From Legionella hackeliae (lineage in GTDB: Bacteria; Pseudomonadota; Gammaproteobacteria; Legionellales; Legionellaceae): a stretch of 64,000 nt of DNA. The position numbers and the translations under genes were made by a program. The DNA lies in contig NZ_LN681225.1 of NCBI RefSeq assembly GCF_000953655.1, positions 822,001 through 886,000 of the forward strand. Direction: 5' to 3'. Numbering within the stretch: position 1 is the stretch's first letter; every line of letters starts with the position of its first letter. The notes below the pieces were generated by a model that ran no database searches, had not been told where the DNA came from, and was given only the letters and a program-made list of their open reading frames with translations. Positions 20,055-28,767 of the stretch are shown here, piece by piece.

Positions 20055-20783
20055 ATGAAGAAATTATTAGAAGTGATTGCACTCATGGTACCTGCATTTC
20101 TGGTTAATGCCACGAGTTATTATGGTACTGCTTTGTGCGCATACCCACAGTATGAATGCATTAAAGTCTCCAGCGGGCAAACATGGGAAAAGCTTTTCCC
20201 CGATGAGCAGCAGCGTGACATTGTGCAACGCCTTAATCGATCTTATAACTACCTTTGGGCTGGTAAAGAAATTGTTGTACCGCGCAATTTAGCGCAAAAA
20301 ACAATTTTCGATTTTTCTCCTTTCCCCTTAAAAATAGATGCGGATGGTGAAAAACAAGTTATTGTTGATCAGGATAAGCTTGCCTGGGCGGCTTATGATC
20401 GAGACGGCCGTTTGGTGAAATGGGGGCCTATCTCTTCTGGTAGCGATAAATGTTCTGACAATAGTGCTCGCACTTGCAGAACCATTACAGGTATCTTCCA
20501 TTTCTTTAGCAAAGAAAACGAAAAATGTCGTTCCGGGGTTTTCCCCATCGGTCGCGGTGGTGCCAAAATGCCCTACTGTATGTATTTCCATAAAGGTTTT
20601 GCCTTACACGGTGCCCAAGATATTCCTGGTTATCGTGCAAGTCATGGTTGTGTGCGGATGTTTACGCAAGATGCGGAATGGATGAATCATAACTTTGTTG
20701 AATTATCCAACGAGAAAAATCATTTTATGGGAACTAAAGTGATTGTTCGTCCCATTATGGCCACAGCAAGTGAGAAGAAATAA
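20055..20783 (+). CDS. enhA: Enhanced entry protein EnhA, L,D-transpeptidase family
   Basis: First gene of enhABC, a Legionella locus found for enhanced entry into host cells. A signal peptide (about 1-20) is followed by a LysM-like part (IKVSSGQTWEKLF to WAGKEIVVP) and a YkuD domain with ASHGCVRMF carrying the catalytic cysteine and FALHGAQD the upstream histidine. It should act on peptidoglycan in the periplasm. The frame opens at 20004, but the ATG at 20055 follows AGGGGAA and begins the signal peptide; 242 residues result. Its stop overlaps the enhB start by one base. It is paralogous to the lipoprotein at 2719. Confidence 0.9.
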   Translation: MKKLLEVIALMVPAFLVNATSYYGTALCAYPQYECIKVSSGQTWEKLFPDEQQRDIVQRLNRSYNYLWAGKEIVVPRNLAQKTIFDFSPFPLKIDADGEKQVIVDQDKLAWAAYDRDGRLVKWGPISSGSDKCSDNSARTCRTITGIFHFFSKENEKCRSGVFPIGRGGAKMPYCMYFHKGFALHGAQDIPGYRASHGCVRMFTQDAEWMNHNFVELSNEKNHFMGTKVIVRPIMATASEKK

Positions 20784-21322
20784 TGAAAACAAACACTAAA
20801 ACCACTTTAAATAGTATTTTTTTAGTATCTTTCTTGTGTACAGGGGCTGGTAATGTTTTGGCTGCCAAAGAAGCTAAAGAAGTTGAGGACAACAGAAATC
20901 CACTCGGTTGCTATGATACTGGTTATCAATTTGACCTGAAAACTCTCCATCTGTTTCCTGGAAAAGCAGGCGAAATACAATCGATGTATTTCTTGTTTAA
21001 CTCTTTAAATCAAAAGGTTAATCTGTACCAGATGCGAGATGAAGAAAGTTCTCGAACAATGTATATGAATCATACAATTCAACCTGGTCAATGGGCAGTA
21101 TTATCGACTAGCGAGAAAAAAGTGAAATTTATTTGTGCTGTTCCAGACGGAAAAGAAGAGTATGGAAAAATTGTAGATTGTGCTGATAGCGTTCGTGTAT
21201 GTGAATATACCAATGTTCGTTACGGATTAAACAATCGGGGCAATTACTGGATAGTAAACAGTAATACTAGAAGTGGCGCACTCAGGGAAGTCGTTCATTA
21301 CGGAATTATTCCAGCGCAATAA
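20783..21322 (+). CDS. enhB: Enhanced entry protein EnhB
   Basis: Exported protein of 179 residues between enhA and enhC. A signal peptide of about 28 residues ends near NVLAAKE, followed by a small soluble domain with a few cysteines (CYDTGYQ, FICAVPD, DCADSVRVCEY), probably disulfide-bonded in the periplasm. No enzyme motif is visible and the biochemical role is unknown. The ATG overlaps the enhA stop (TAATG), so it is translationally coupled. The call rests mainly on position between enhA and enhC and on size. Confidence 0.85.
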   Translation: MKTNTKTTLNSIFLVSFLCTGAGNVLAAKEAKEVEDNRNPLGCYDTGYQFDLKTLHLFPGKAGEIQSMYFLFNSLNQKVNLYQMRDEESSRTMYMNHTIQPGQWAVLSTSEKKVKFICAVPDGKEEYGKIVDCADSVRVCEYTNVRYGLNNRGNYWIVNSNTRSGALREVVHYGIIPAQ

Positions 21323-21362
21323 GCCGCTCGCAGCGGTAACAAAATATAGAGGGGAATTAGCC

Positions 21363-24300
21363 ATGAAATCATACGTACCATGGTTTTATCTGGTGGCAGC
21401 TACCGGCAGCCAATTGGCTTATGCAGTAGATGGCTTGGAAGCTTATCGTCAAGGTAGTTATTCAGTGGCTGCCCAGACACTCGTCAATCAATCAGATAAG
21501 GATCCCGTTGCGAATTATTATCTTGGTCGGATGCGCCTGTATGGCTATGGTGAATTAAAAAACGATATTTTGGCATTGCGCTACTTTGAACAAGCTGCAG
21601 AAAAAGGTGTGTTATCAGCACAACTGTTACTTGCACGGTATAATTTAATTCAAGTCAAAGATCCTGAAAAAGCATTATTTTGGTTTAAAAAGGCCGCTGC
21701 AGCGGGTGATTTGAGTGCACAGCTTTATTGTGCTGCTGCTTATATTAATGGTTATGGTTCTAAAGAAAGTCCAGACATGGGCAGACGCTATTTCATTGAT
21801 GCTGCCAAACGTGGCGATGCGATTGCGCAAGCTACTTTAGGTGAGTATTTCCTTGAAAGTCGCGATTCAAGAAATAAGAAATTAGGGTTAATTTGGTTAA
21901 ATAAGTCAGTTGAACAAGGTAATCCCCGGGCTCAATTAAGACTAGCAGAGCTTTATTTGAGTGGAGGTGTTGTCGCTCGTGATGATAATAAAGCCTATGA
22001 ACTACTTAACAAAGCAGTGGCACAAAATTATATCCCTGCCATGATAAAATATGGAGCAATAGCGGCTCAACAGAATGATTTTGAGAAAGCAAGGGCTTGG
22101 TACACTAAAGCTGCAACAGCAAATGATACTCAAGCTGAAATGGCTCTGGCTAATCTCTATCTTGATGACAAAAGCAGCCTCTACAATCCAAAAACTGGGT
22201 TTATGTGGATGTTGCAAGCAGCCCAAAGTGGTTCTTCCCTAGCACAAGAAGCATTGTCTAAAATGTATCAGGATGGAACCGGTGTGGCTGCTGATCAACA
22301 ACTGGCGAATCTTTGGCAACAAAAAGCAAAAGAAACAGCAGCCCACGAAGCCAAGATTAATCCAGGCATTGAAGTTTCAAAATGGTTGAGTAATGGTCAA
22401 TCCAGTAATTTCGAGATGCAGGGTTATCGATTAGGTGGAATTTTTAATGCCTGGCAAAATCCACGGGCTTTAAAAGAAAACAATTACAACCCAGCGCCTC
22501 AAATGGAAGAAGTTACACGAGCTGAATTGTATAGGCCCAATTTTGAAATGATGCAACCTAAAGAAATTGCTATTAGCGATTATTTTGATGTCATTGCGCC
22601 AGCATTAAACCCTGATGATCAATCCGGCGCTTTTGCTTTCCCTCGCTATCCTTTAGATCCTCAAATTGAAGCTTTGTTAAAAAATGAATCATTGGCATTA
22701 ACGCATTCCCCAAGAGTGTCTATGGTGGATGAAGGATTACCGTATCCAACCTCATCTGATCCATCACAGCCTTTTGACTATATAAACCAAATGATGAATG
22801 GTTGGCAACAACAGGCGAATTATCAAGCTGTGCTAAGTCAAATGTATGGTAAGGCTATTTTAGGAGAGTCTGCTGCCCAATTTGAATTAGGACAACTGTA
22901 TCATTATGGGGTTATCGTAGCTAAAAATATTCCTCAGGCAATCACCTATTATAAATTGGCCGCTCAGCAGCAAGATGTTAGAGCTGAATATAATCTTGGA
23001 ATTTTGTATTTAGGTGGATTAACGGATCCTGTTGATTATCAGCAAGGTATTAACTGGTTAATGGATGCTGCATTTAAAGGGAATGTTAATGCACAGTATG
23101 TATTGGCGCATATTTATGAAAAAGGGTTCAAAGATGCCGCCGGTAATCTGGTCCTGCAACCAAATCCACAGCAAGCAATGTCAATGTATTATCTTGCCTC
23201 TTCTAACCATTATGGTCCAGCTCAATATCGACTGGCTGAATATTTAGTCAAACAACAGCAAGGTGGATTAAGTGTTGCTGCTAAAAATAATCGTACCAAG
23301 TTAATTAAACGCTTGTATGAAGGTGCAGTGAAAGAAGGGGTCGCTGAAGCGAATTTACCTTTGGCGTTTTACTATGCAATGGATGAAGACAAGAAAAAAC
23401 AAGCGCAAGCTTTGGAAGTCGCCAAGAAGGAAGCAAAAACCGGCAACAGTTATGCAGCCCTTCTTTTAGGGATTATGTTTGAAAGAGGTATTGCCGTACC
23501 TGCGAATAATGTTGAGTCCATGTATTGGTATCAACAAGCCGGCTCAAATTCTGTCAATAACTTTATCTTGGGAACTTATTACACAGAAGGGAATGGGGTT
23601 AGCAAAGACCTTCAAAAAGGAAAAGCATTGTTGCAGCAATCAGCTGATGCTGGTTTCTCTTATGCAAATTTAAATCTCGCAGTTTTAAAACACGATATGG
23701 GTGAAAATTTCCTTTCAGAATTGGATAAAGCACGCCAATCAGGAAATAGCACTGCAGGGTTATTATTAGCGGATTATTACCTATCTCAAGCCGCAGATCC
23801 GGAGAAGTTACAGCAAGCTAGAGATATTTATCAATACTTTGCTGAAAAAGGTGATAAAGATGCACAATTAAAATTGGCCTTCCTTTATGAAAAAGGATTA
23901 GGCGGGCAGCCTGACACCCAGCTGGCAACACAGTGGTATACGGCTTCAGCTGACCAGGGCCAACCCGTTTCACAATTTTTACTGGGTCGCATGTATCAGT
24001 TAGGTAAAATTGGTAATGCACCGGATTATGAGCAAGCGAAAAAATGGTATTCCGCTTCACAATCCAGTTATTCTCGTTCTTCTGTAGCACTCGGATTTAT
24101 TTATGATACGGTTGATGATGACTACTCACTCGCGTTTAAAAATTATGAGTTAGCTGCGCAGAAAAACGATAAGATAGGTCAATATAATTTAGCTTTAATT
24201 TACGAAGATGGTAAAGGCATGCCAGTGGATTACGCCAAAGCTAGAGCTCTTTTCGGGAAAGCTGCGGAGTTGGGGCACAAACAATCCATGACGCAGCTTG

Positions 24301-24992
24301 CAGAATTATACTTTAATGGTTTAGGTGGTTCTCGAGATGAGCAACAAGCCTTGCATTGGTATAAAAAAGCTGCAGCATTAGGGGAAAGTGATGCTTTGTA
24401 TCAGCTGGGCTTGCTCTCTGAAACAGGCGTTGCAACAAAACTTGATTTTTCCAACGCAGTTAATTACTACCAGGAATCTGCTAATAAAGGGAATGACAAG
24501 GCAAAATTGGCTCTTGCAAGAATGTATCAATATGGCCTGGGTGTGGTGAAAGACAGCCAGAAAGCCGTTGAATTATACATTGAGCTCGCTGCAAACAATA
24601 ATGCCTATGCACAATACCAGCTAGCTTTATTGTACTTGGATGGAGCTCAGAAACCTGAAGAGGGTAAAAAATTGCTTCTCCAGGCGAGTGCAAATGGAAG
24701 TCAACAGGCACGCAAAACGTTGCAATGGCTGGATGCTCAACAACAGGATAGATTAAGCTTTATTGAGCCTGTTATGATGAATCAAATGCCAATCCTGGCC
24801 GGACAATCCGCTAATCTGATGTATTTTGATGCATTAAATGAGTGGAATCGTGGTGATGAGACATTATCGCGCATGATATTAAATAGAATAATGACTCAGT
24901 TCCCCCAATACATTCCTGCCAAACGTGCCTTTGAGCAATTAAACCAAGATATTAATTCCCCAGCGCCGCTGAATGTAAGTATTGCGCACTAG
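21363..24992 (+). CDS. enhC: Enhanced entry protein EnhC, Sel1-repeat periplasmic protein
   Basis: Very large periplasmic repeat protein of 1209 residues. A signal peptide ends near AYA-VDG. Many Sel1/TPR-like units of about 36 residues follow, in two blocks (about 30-350 and 490-1140), for example AQYNLALIYEDGKGMPVDYA and AQFELGQLYHYGVIV. A non-repetitive insert separates the blocks. L. pneumophila EnhC is reported to restrain the lytic transglycosylase Slt, limiting muropeptide release and NOD1 sensing. The frame opens at 21273, inside enhB, but the ATG at 21363 follows AGGGGAAT and starts the signal. A strong terminator follows. Confidence 0.94.
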   Translation: MKSYVPWFYLVAATGSQLAYAVDGLEAYRQGSYSVAAQTLVNQSDKDPVANYYLGRMRLYGYGELKNDILALRYFEQAAEKGVLSAQLLLARYNLIQVKDPEKALFWFKKAAAAGDLSAQLYCAAAYINGYGSKESPDMGRRYFIDAAKRGDAIAQATLGEYFLESRDSRNKKLGLIWLNKSVEQGNPRAQLRLAELYLSGGVVARDDNKAYELLNKAVAQNYIPAMIKYGAIAAQQNDFEKARAWYTKAATANDTQAEMALANLYLDDKSSLYNPKTGFMWMLQAAQSGSSLAQEALSKMYQDGTGVAADQQLANLWQQKAKETAAHEAKINPGIEVSKWLSNGQSSNFEMQGYRLGGIFNAWQNPRALKENNYNPAPQMEEVTRAELYRPNFEMMQPKEIAISDYFDVIAPALNPDDQSGAFAFPRYPLDPQIEALLKNESLALTHSPRVSMVDEGLPYPTSSDPSQPFDYINQMMNGWQQQANYQAVLSQMYGKAILGESAAQFELGQLYHYGVIVAKNIPQAITYYKLAAQQQDVRAEYNLGILYLGGLTDPVDYQQGINWLMDAAFKGNVNAQYVLAHIYEKGFKDAAGNLVLQPNPQQAMSMYYLASSNHYGPAQYRLAEYLVKQQQGGLSVAAKNNRTKLIKRLYEGAVKEGVAEANLPLAFYYAMDEDKKKQAQALEVAKKEAKTGNSYAALLLGIMFERGIAVPANNVESMYWYQQAGSNSVNNFILGTYYTEGNGVSKDLQKGKALLQQSADAGFSYANLNLAVLKHDMGENFLSELDKARQSGNSTAGLLLADYYLSQAADPEKLQQARDIYQYFAEKGDKDAQLKLAFLYEKGLGGQPDTQLATQWYTASADQGQPVSQFLLGRMYQLGKIGNAPDYEQAKKWYSASQSSYSRSSVALGFIYDTVDDDYSLAFKNYELAAQKNDKIGQYNLALIYEDGKGMPVDYAKARALFGKAAELGHKQSMTQLAELYFNGLGGSRDEQQALHWYKKAAALGESDALYQLGLLSETGVATKLDFSNAVNYYQESANKGNDKAKLALARMYQYGLGVVKDSQKAVELYIELAANNNAYAQYQLALLYLDGAQKPEEGKKLLLQASANGSQQARKTLQWLDAQQQDRLSFIEPVMMNQMPILAGQSANLMYFDALNEWNRGDETLSRMILNRIMTQFPQYIPAKRAFEQLNQDINSPAPLNVSIAH

Positions 24993-25010
24993 GATTGGAG
25001 ACTTTTTTGC

Positions 25011-25050
25011 AGCTAAAATACCGCTTTGTTTGCGGTATTTTAGCTTTCTG
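25011..25050 (+). terminator. Terminator of the enhABC operon
   Basis: A 14-bp perfect stem (AGCTAAAATACCGC / GCGGTATTTTAGCT) with a 7-base loop is followed by TTCTGTT, starting 18 bases after the enhC stop. Confidence 0.85.
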
Positions 25051-25162
25051 TTAAATGTATTTTTAAATAAGATAGTGCTGTGAGATAGAAAAATATTTGA
25101 CTCTTTCAGTGCCATCAATATTATCTAACCAAGTAAAACTAGAGCGTGAAAAGGTTGAACAG

Positions 25163-25561
25163 ATGACTAAAAAATTATTATTTCTATTGCTTGTCGTTAG
25201 CACAAGCTTATTAACTGCCTGTTGGACTGTTAAATCGGGACAAAAATCAGGGATCATTGTTAAAGTTGCTAAAGAAGGTCGCTATTGGGGAACCTATGAA
25301 GCAGAGTTAATACGTGGTGGACTGGAAGATGCTACAGGAGCAACCGGTCGAGAGTTTCATTTCACCATAGGTCAATTTAAATCGGATTTAGTCGAGCGAG
25401 CTGAATTAGCGATGCAAAATAATAGTCATGTTATTGTTTATTATCATTGCGAAGAATTTGTTGCACCATGGCGAGGAGAAACCAAGTGCTTTGCAGATGA
25501 TATCAGGATTTTAGAAACCACCAAGAAAAAGAGTGCGCCAAGTGGCAATAGCCAACAATGA
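25163..25561 (+). CDS. Small hypothetical lipoprotein
   Basis: A 132-residue lipoprotein. A signal sequence rich in Leu and Val ends in lipobox LLTAC, followed by a mature part including EGRYWGTYEAELIRGG and cysteines in YHCEEF and TKCFADD. The family is not recognised. The frame is open to 25097, but the ATG at 25163 begins the Lys-Lys-hydrophobic signal and has AAAAGG upstream. It is separated from enhC by a terminator, so it is probably transcribed on its own. Position +2 of the mature protein is Trp, not Asp, so outer membrane sorting is likely. Confidence 0.8.
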   Translation: MTKKLLFLLLVVSTSLLTACWTVKSGQKSGIIVKVAKEGRYWGTYEAELIRGGLEDATGATGREFHFTIGQFKSDLVERAELAMQNNSHVIVYYHCEEFVAPWRGETKCFADDIRILETTKKKSAPSGNSQQ

Positions 25562-25901
25562 AGGTTTACAATCAAGTTGGGTTTAGTGTAATTGTTTACT
25601 ACAAGCAGTTTAATGCTCTCGCTCACTACAAGTAGTGAGTGGCTACTACGTCCCGCGGCTTGTCCGCGGGACGTAGTAATAAGGGAATAACCAAAAACTG
25701 ACGATCCTTTTCAGGTCGTCTGGCCCAATTTATTCAAAAAAATCAAGAAGACGAGGATTACGCGCTAATCCGCAAACAAAAACCTCAGGAAGACATTCCA
25801 TAATCAACAAAGTCTTATAGAGCATGGTTGAATTTAAAGGAACCCGAACCGAATAAACCAGTTCGGGTGTTTACGGACTAGAGCGACGGAAAAAGCAGGA
25901 A
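25562..25901. other. Intergenic region with palindromic repeat
   Basis: About 340 bases between convergent genes. It contains a short inverted repeat CACTAC..GTAGTG near 25624, then the dispersed CCGCGG palindrome (25644-25678). No ORF or RNA gene was recognised in the remainder. Confidence 0.5.
25644..25678. repeat. Dispersed CCGCGG palindrome, best copy
   Basis: Perfect 15-bp stem TACTACGTCCCGCGG / CCGCGGGACGTAGTA around the loop CTTGT. The core and loop recur (loop as ACAAG on the other strand) at 7498, 7544, 44821 and, degenerate, 58311. Confidence 0.85.
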
Positions 25902-26168
25902 TTAAGCAGCCATCCCTTTAACTCGGGCAATTAGGCGGCTTTTAATACGAGCAGCTTTATTTTTGTGAATTAAACCTTTATTAGCAGCTTTATCAATAAC
26001 AGGTTGTGCTTTAGCGTAGGCAGCGCGAGCGGCTTCTTGATCGCCAGCTTCAACAGCTTTTACAACGTTTTTAACGTAAGTGCGATACATAGAACGTGCA
26101 CTGGCATTATGCTGACGCAGTTTTACGTTTTGACGAGCACGCTTGATCGCTGATTTAATATTTGCCAC
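25902..26168 (-). CDS. rpsT: 30S ribosomal protein S20
   Basis: Small basic ribosomal protein that binds 16S rRNA near helix 44. The 88 residues begin [14 protein letters not shown] with the typical [14 protein letters not shown]-like segment ([20 protein letters not shown]). The start is GTG with GTGGAG upstream. Its proximity to murJ on the opposite strand is a common gamma-proteobacterial arrangement. A good sigma-70 promoter lies upstream. Confidence 0.98.
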   Translation of the reverse strand: MANIKSAIKRARQNVKLRQHNASARSMYRTYVKNVVKAVEAGDQEAARAAYAKAQPVIDKAANKGLIHKNKAARIKSRLIARVKGMAA

Positions 26169-26209
26169 TTAAAAATCTCCACTCATTTCAGATGTCACAA
26201 AAGACGGTG

Positions 26210-26238
26210 ATCATGCACAATGTATCAGAATTTGTCAA
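26210..26238 (-). promoter_or_regulatory. Sigma-70 promoter of rpsT
   Basis: On the minus strand, TTGACA (26233-26238) is separated by 17 bases from CATGAT (26210-26215), about 40 bases ahead of the rpsT start. A perfect -35 with a 4/6 -10 at ideal spacing fits a strong ribosomal promoter. Confidence 0.6.
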
Positions 26239-26328
26239 TATAGACAGGGACTAATAACAACATCCAACTCACTGCCTCAAATTTTTAAATTATAGCCTGA
26301 GTAAAAAGAAATTGCATGAGAAAATTTG

Positions 26329-27060
26329 CTATCCAGCAATATTTTCTAATAGCAGAATACATAAAAAGCCAATAAAAAAGCAGGCTGTGATGAAAGGAGT
26401 TTCAATATCATGCTCATGCGCTTCGGTTAGCAGTTCTTCTGTGACCAAATAAAGTAGGGCTGCGACACCAAATGAAAGGATACCTTCGGTGATAACAGGA
26501 GCCAGGCGAGACAATAAAAAGGCACCAAGTACAGCACCAACAGGGATTAATAGAGCAAGGAGCAGGGTTAATACTAATCTAACTTTTTTTGTGACGTTAC
26601 GCTTTCCAAGTGTTGCAGTAGTAGATACACCTAAAAAAAGAATTTCTATGGCAAGAGCAATAGCAATTAATAATCCCCCACGTGCTCCTGCTAAAAACGC
26701 AATACCAATTAAAATGCCATCAATAAATAAATCGATGGCTACAGCACTGACTAAGCCTAATGAAACACCGGATTCATTGACCTCATCTTCCGATAGCTGA
26801 TTTGCCAGCATTTTAAGAAACAGCATGCATAGAACGCCAAGAGAAAAACCGATAATTAGAGCGAGAGTAGACTGATTAATACCTAGTTGGGGGAGAAGCT
26901 CTTTGGCTACCGCAGCAAAGACAACGCCAGCAGCAAAATGTTGGGTAGCGCTTGTTACTTTGTTACCAGGTTGGTAAAAACTGGCAATTGCTCCACCAAG
27001 AATCATGCTAAAAGCAGCAACAAGAGAATAGAGTGCAATAGAAATGATGGATGGGGTCAT
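26329..27060 (-). CDS. ZIP-family metal transporter
   Basis: Inner-membrane protein of about 243 residues with roughly eight hydrophobic segments. ZIP-type features are the helix HFAAGVVFAAVAKELLP and the later DLFIDGILIGIAF, whose polar residues line the metal site in ZIP carriers, plus a His-containing EAHEHDIE loop. Zinc is the usual substrate, but the metal cannot be read directly. The frame opens six codons upstream at a TTG that is itself part of the Shine-Dalgarno (AAAAGGA); the ATG at 27060 is preferred. It is divergent from murJ. Confidence 0.85.
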   Translation of the reverse strand: MTPSIISIALYSLVAAFSMILGGAIASFYQPGNKVTSATQHFAAGVVFAAVAKELLPQLGINQSTLALIIGFSLGVLCMLFLKMLANQLSEDEVNESGVSLGLVSAVAIDLFIDGILIGIAFLAGARGGLLIAIALAIEILFLGVSTTATLGKRNVTKKVRLVLTLLLALLIPVGAVLGAFLLSRLAPVITEGILSFGVAALLYLVTEELLTEAHEHDIETPFITACFFIGFLCILLLENIAG

Positions 27061-27193
27061 AAAAAAAATCCTTTTCAACTGGTTATTTAGCCAAAGCTAT
27101 CTTCCCATGCTGTTGCGAATTTATATCACCTCATTATAAAAATCCAGCGACTAGGGTATCATAGGGAGCATTGCCAGTTTTTTTATTTATATC

Positions 27194-28765
27194 ATGTCTG
27201 CGATTGAAACAATGATACCTAAACGACAAAGTCTTTTACGCTCTACAACACTTGTGTCAGCAATGACTTTAATATCTCGGCTAGTAGGTTTTGTTCGCGA
27301 TATGGTGATTGCTCAATTATTTGGGGCACAAGCAGGGATGGACGCGTTTTACGTAGCCTTCAGAATCCCTAATTTTATGAGACGTTTATTTGCAGAAGGG
27401 GCTTTCTCGCAAGCATTTGTTCCCGTTTTGGCAGAATACCAACAACAACGTTCTTTTCCTGAGGTGCGGGAGTTTATCGGGCGTGTTTCTGGTCAATTAG
27501 GTGCAGTCTTATCCTTGGTGACGGTGATTGGGGTTTTAGCAGCTCCCGTCATTATTTGGCTTTTTGCGCCAGGATTTGGTGAGAGTAGCATGCGCTCGGT
27601 ACTTGCCACAGAAATGCTACGCCTGACCTTTCCTTTTTTAATGCTGGTTTCCTTAACAGCAATGGCAGGTGCTGTTCTTAATACCTATGGCTATTTTGGT
27701 GTACCGGCATTCACTCCTGTCTTATTGAATATCAGTATGATTCTTGCAGCCCTCTATTTGTGCCCGAATCTTGAGCAGCCTGTTGTTGGTTTGGCATGGG
27801 GGGTGCTAATTGCAGGAATTGCCCAATTGTTATTCCAAATACCCTTTTTGTATCGCCATAAATTACTCGTCACCCCTAAAGTGGGTTGGCATGATCCAGG
27901 TGTTAAGCGTGTTTTAAAGTTAATGGTTCCGGCATTGTTTGGTGTTTCAATCGCCCAACTTAATTTAATGGTGGATTCTATCTTTGCCTCGTTCTTGAAA
28001 GTCGGTAGTGTGACTTGGTTATATTACACCGATCGATTGACCGATTTTCCTTTAGGCGTATTTGGTGTTGCAATTGCCACGGTTATTTTGCCTCATTTAT
28101 CAAGGCGTCATGCTGAGCAAAGCACTGAAAAATATTCACGTGCACTCGATTGGGGGCTGCGGTTAATCTTGTTAATTGGTATTCCAGCAGGTCTGGGATT
28201 ATCGATGTTTGCGATGCCTTTAATTGCTGGTTGTTTTGCCTATGGAGAATTCTCAGCCTATGATTTGATTCAGACGCAAAAAAGTCTTATTGCGCTTGGT
28301 TCTGGAGTTCCTGCGTTCATGATGGTGAAGGTACTTGCCTCCGGGTTTTATGCACGCCAAGACATTAAAACACCGGTTAAAATCGGGGCATTGGCCATGT
28401 TCGTAAACAGTTTGTTATGTTTATTATTCATTTGGTCCCTGGCTCATGCCGGACTTGCATTAGCCTCGGCACTGGCAGGCTATGTGAATTGTGGTATTTT
28501 GCTAATTTTATTAATCCGCCGAAAAATTTATCTACCTTCCCCAGGTTGGCTCAAATTTACGTTGCAATTACTACTAGCGAATGCGGTAGTTGCAGCGTAT
28601 TTATTTGTAATGGTTGGAGATATAGAGGATTGGTTAGCCAAGTCGGCTTTGTTACGTTTATCGACGCTGCTTGGTCATGTAGCCGTCGTTGTCATTCTTT
28701 ACTTTGTGAGTCTGCGATTACTAGGGGTGCGTCCGGCGCAGTTTCGCGGTCAAATGAAGGAGTAG
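27194..28765 (+). CDS. murJ: Lipid II flippase MurJ (MviN)
   Basis: Essential MOP-superfamily membrane protein moving lipid II across the inner membrane for peptidoglycan synthesis. It has 523 residues with about 14 hydrophobic segments. Family landmarks are STTLVSAMTLISRLVGFVRD at the N-terminus, MDAFYVAFRIPNFMRRLFAEG, and a later YYTDRLTDFPLGVFGVAIAT. It is followed after two bases by an aminopeptidase gene, so the two are probably co-transcribed. Confidence 0.96.
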   Translation: MSAIETMIPKRQSLLRSTTLVSAMTLISRLVGFVRDMVIAQLFGAQAGMDAFYVAFRIPNFMRRLFAEGAFSQAFVPVLAEYQQQRSFPEVREFIGRVSGQLGAVLSLVTVIGVLAAPVIIWLFAPGFGESSMRSVLATEMLRLTFPFLMLVSLTAMAGAVLNTYGYFGVPAFTPVLLNISMILAALYLCPNLEQPVVGLAWGVLIAGIAQLLFQIPFLYRHKLLVTPKVGWHDPGVKRVLKLMVPALFGVSIAQLNLMVDSIFASFLKVGSVTWLYYTDRLTDFPLGVFGVAIATVILPHLSRRHAEQSTEKYSRALDWGLRLILLIGIPAGLGLSMFAMPLIAGCFAYGEFSAYDLIQTQKSLIALGSGVPAFMMVKVLASGFYARQDIKTPVKIGALAMFVNSLLCLLFIWSLAHAGLALASALAGYVNCGILLILLIRRKIYLPSPGWLKFTLQLLLANAVVAAYLFVMVGDIEDWLAKSALLRLSTLLGHVAVVVILYFVSLRLLGVRPAQFRGQMKE

Positions 28766-28767
28766 TT

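Noticed and set aside
28417-28767. N-terminal extension of the M17 aminopeptidase into murJ
   Set aside because: The murJ frame is well conserved there, and the ATG at 28768 has a good ribosome site and family-like start.
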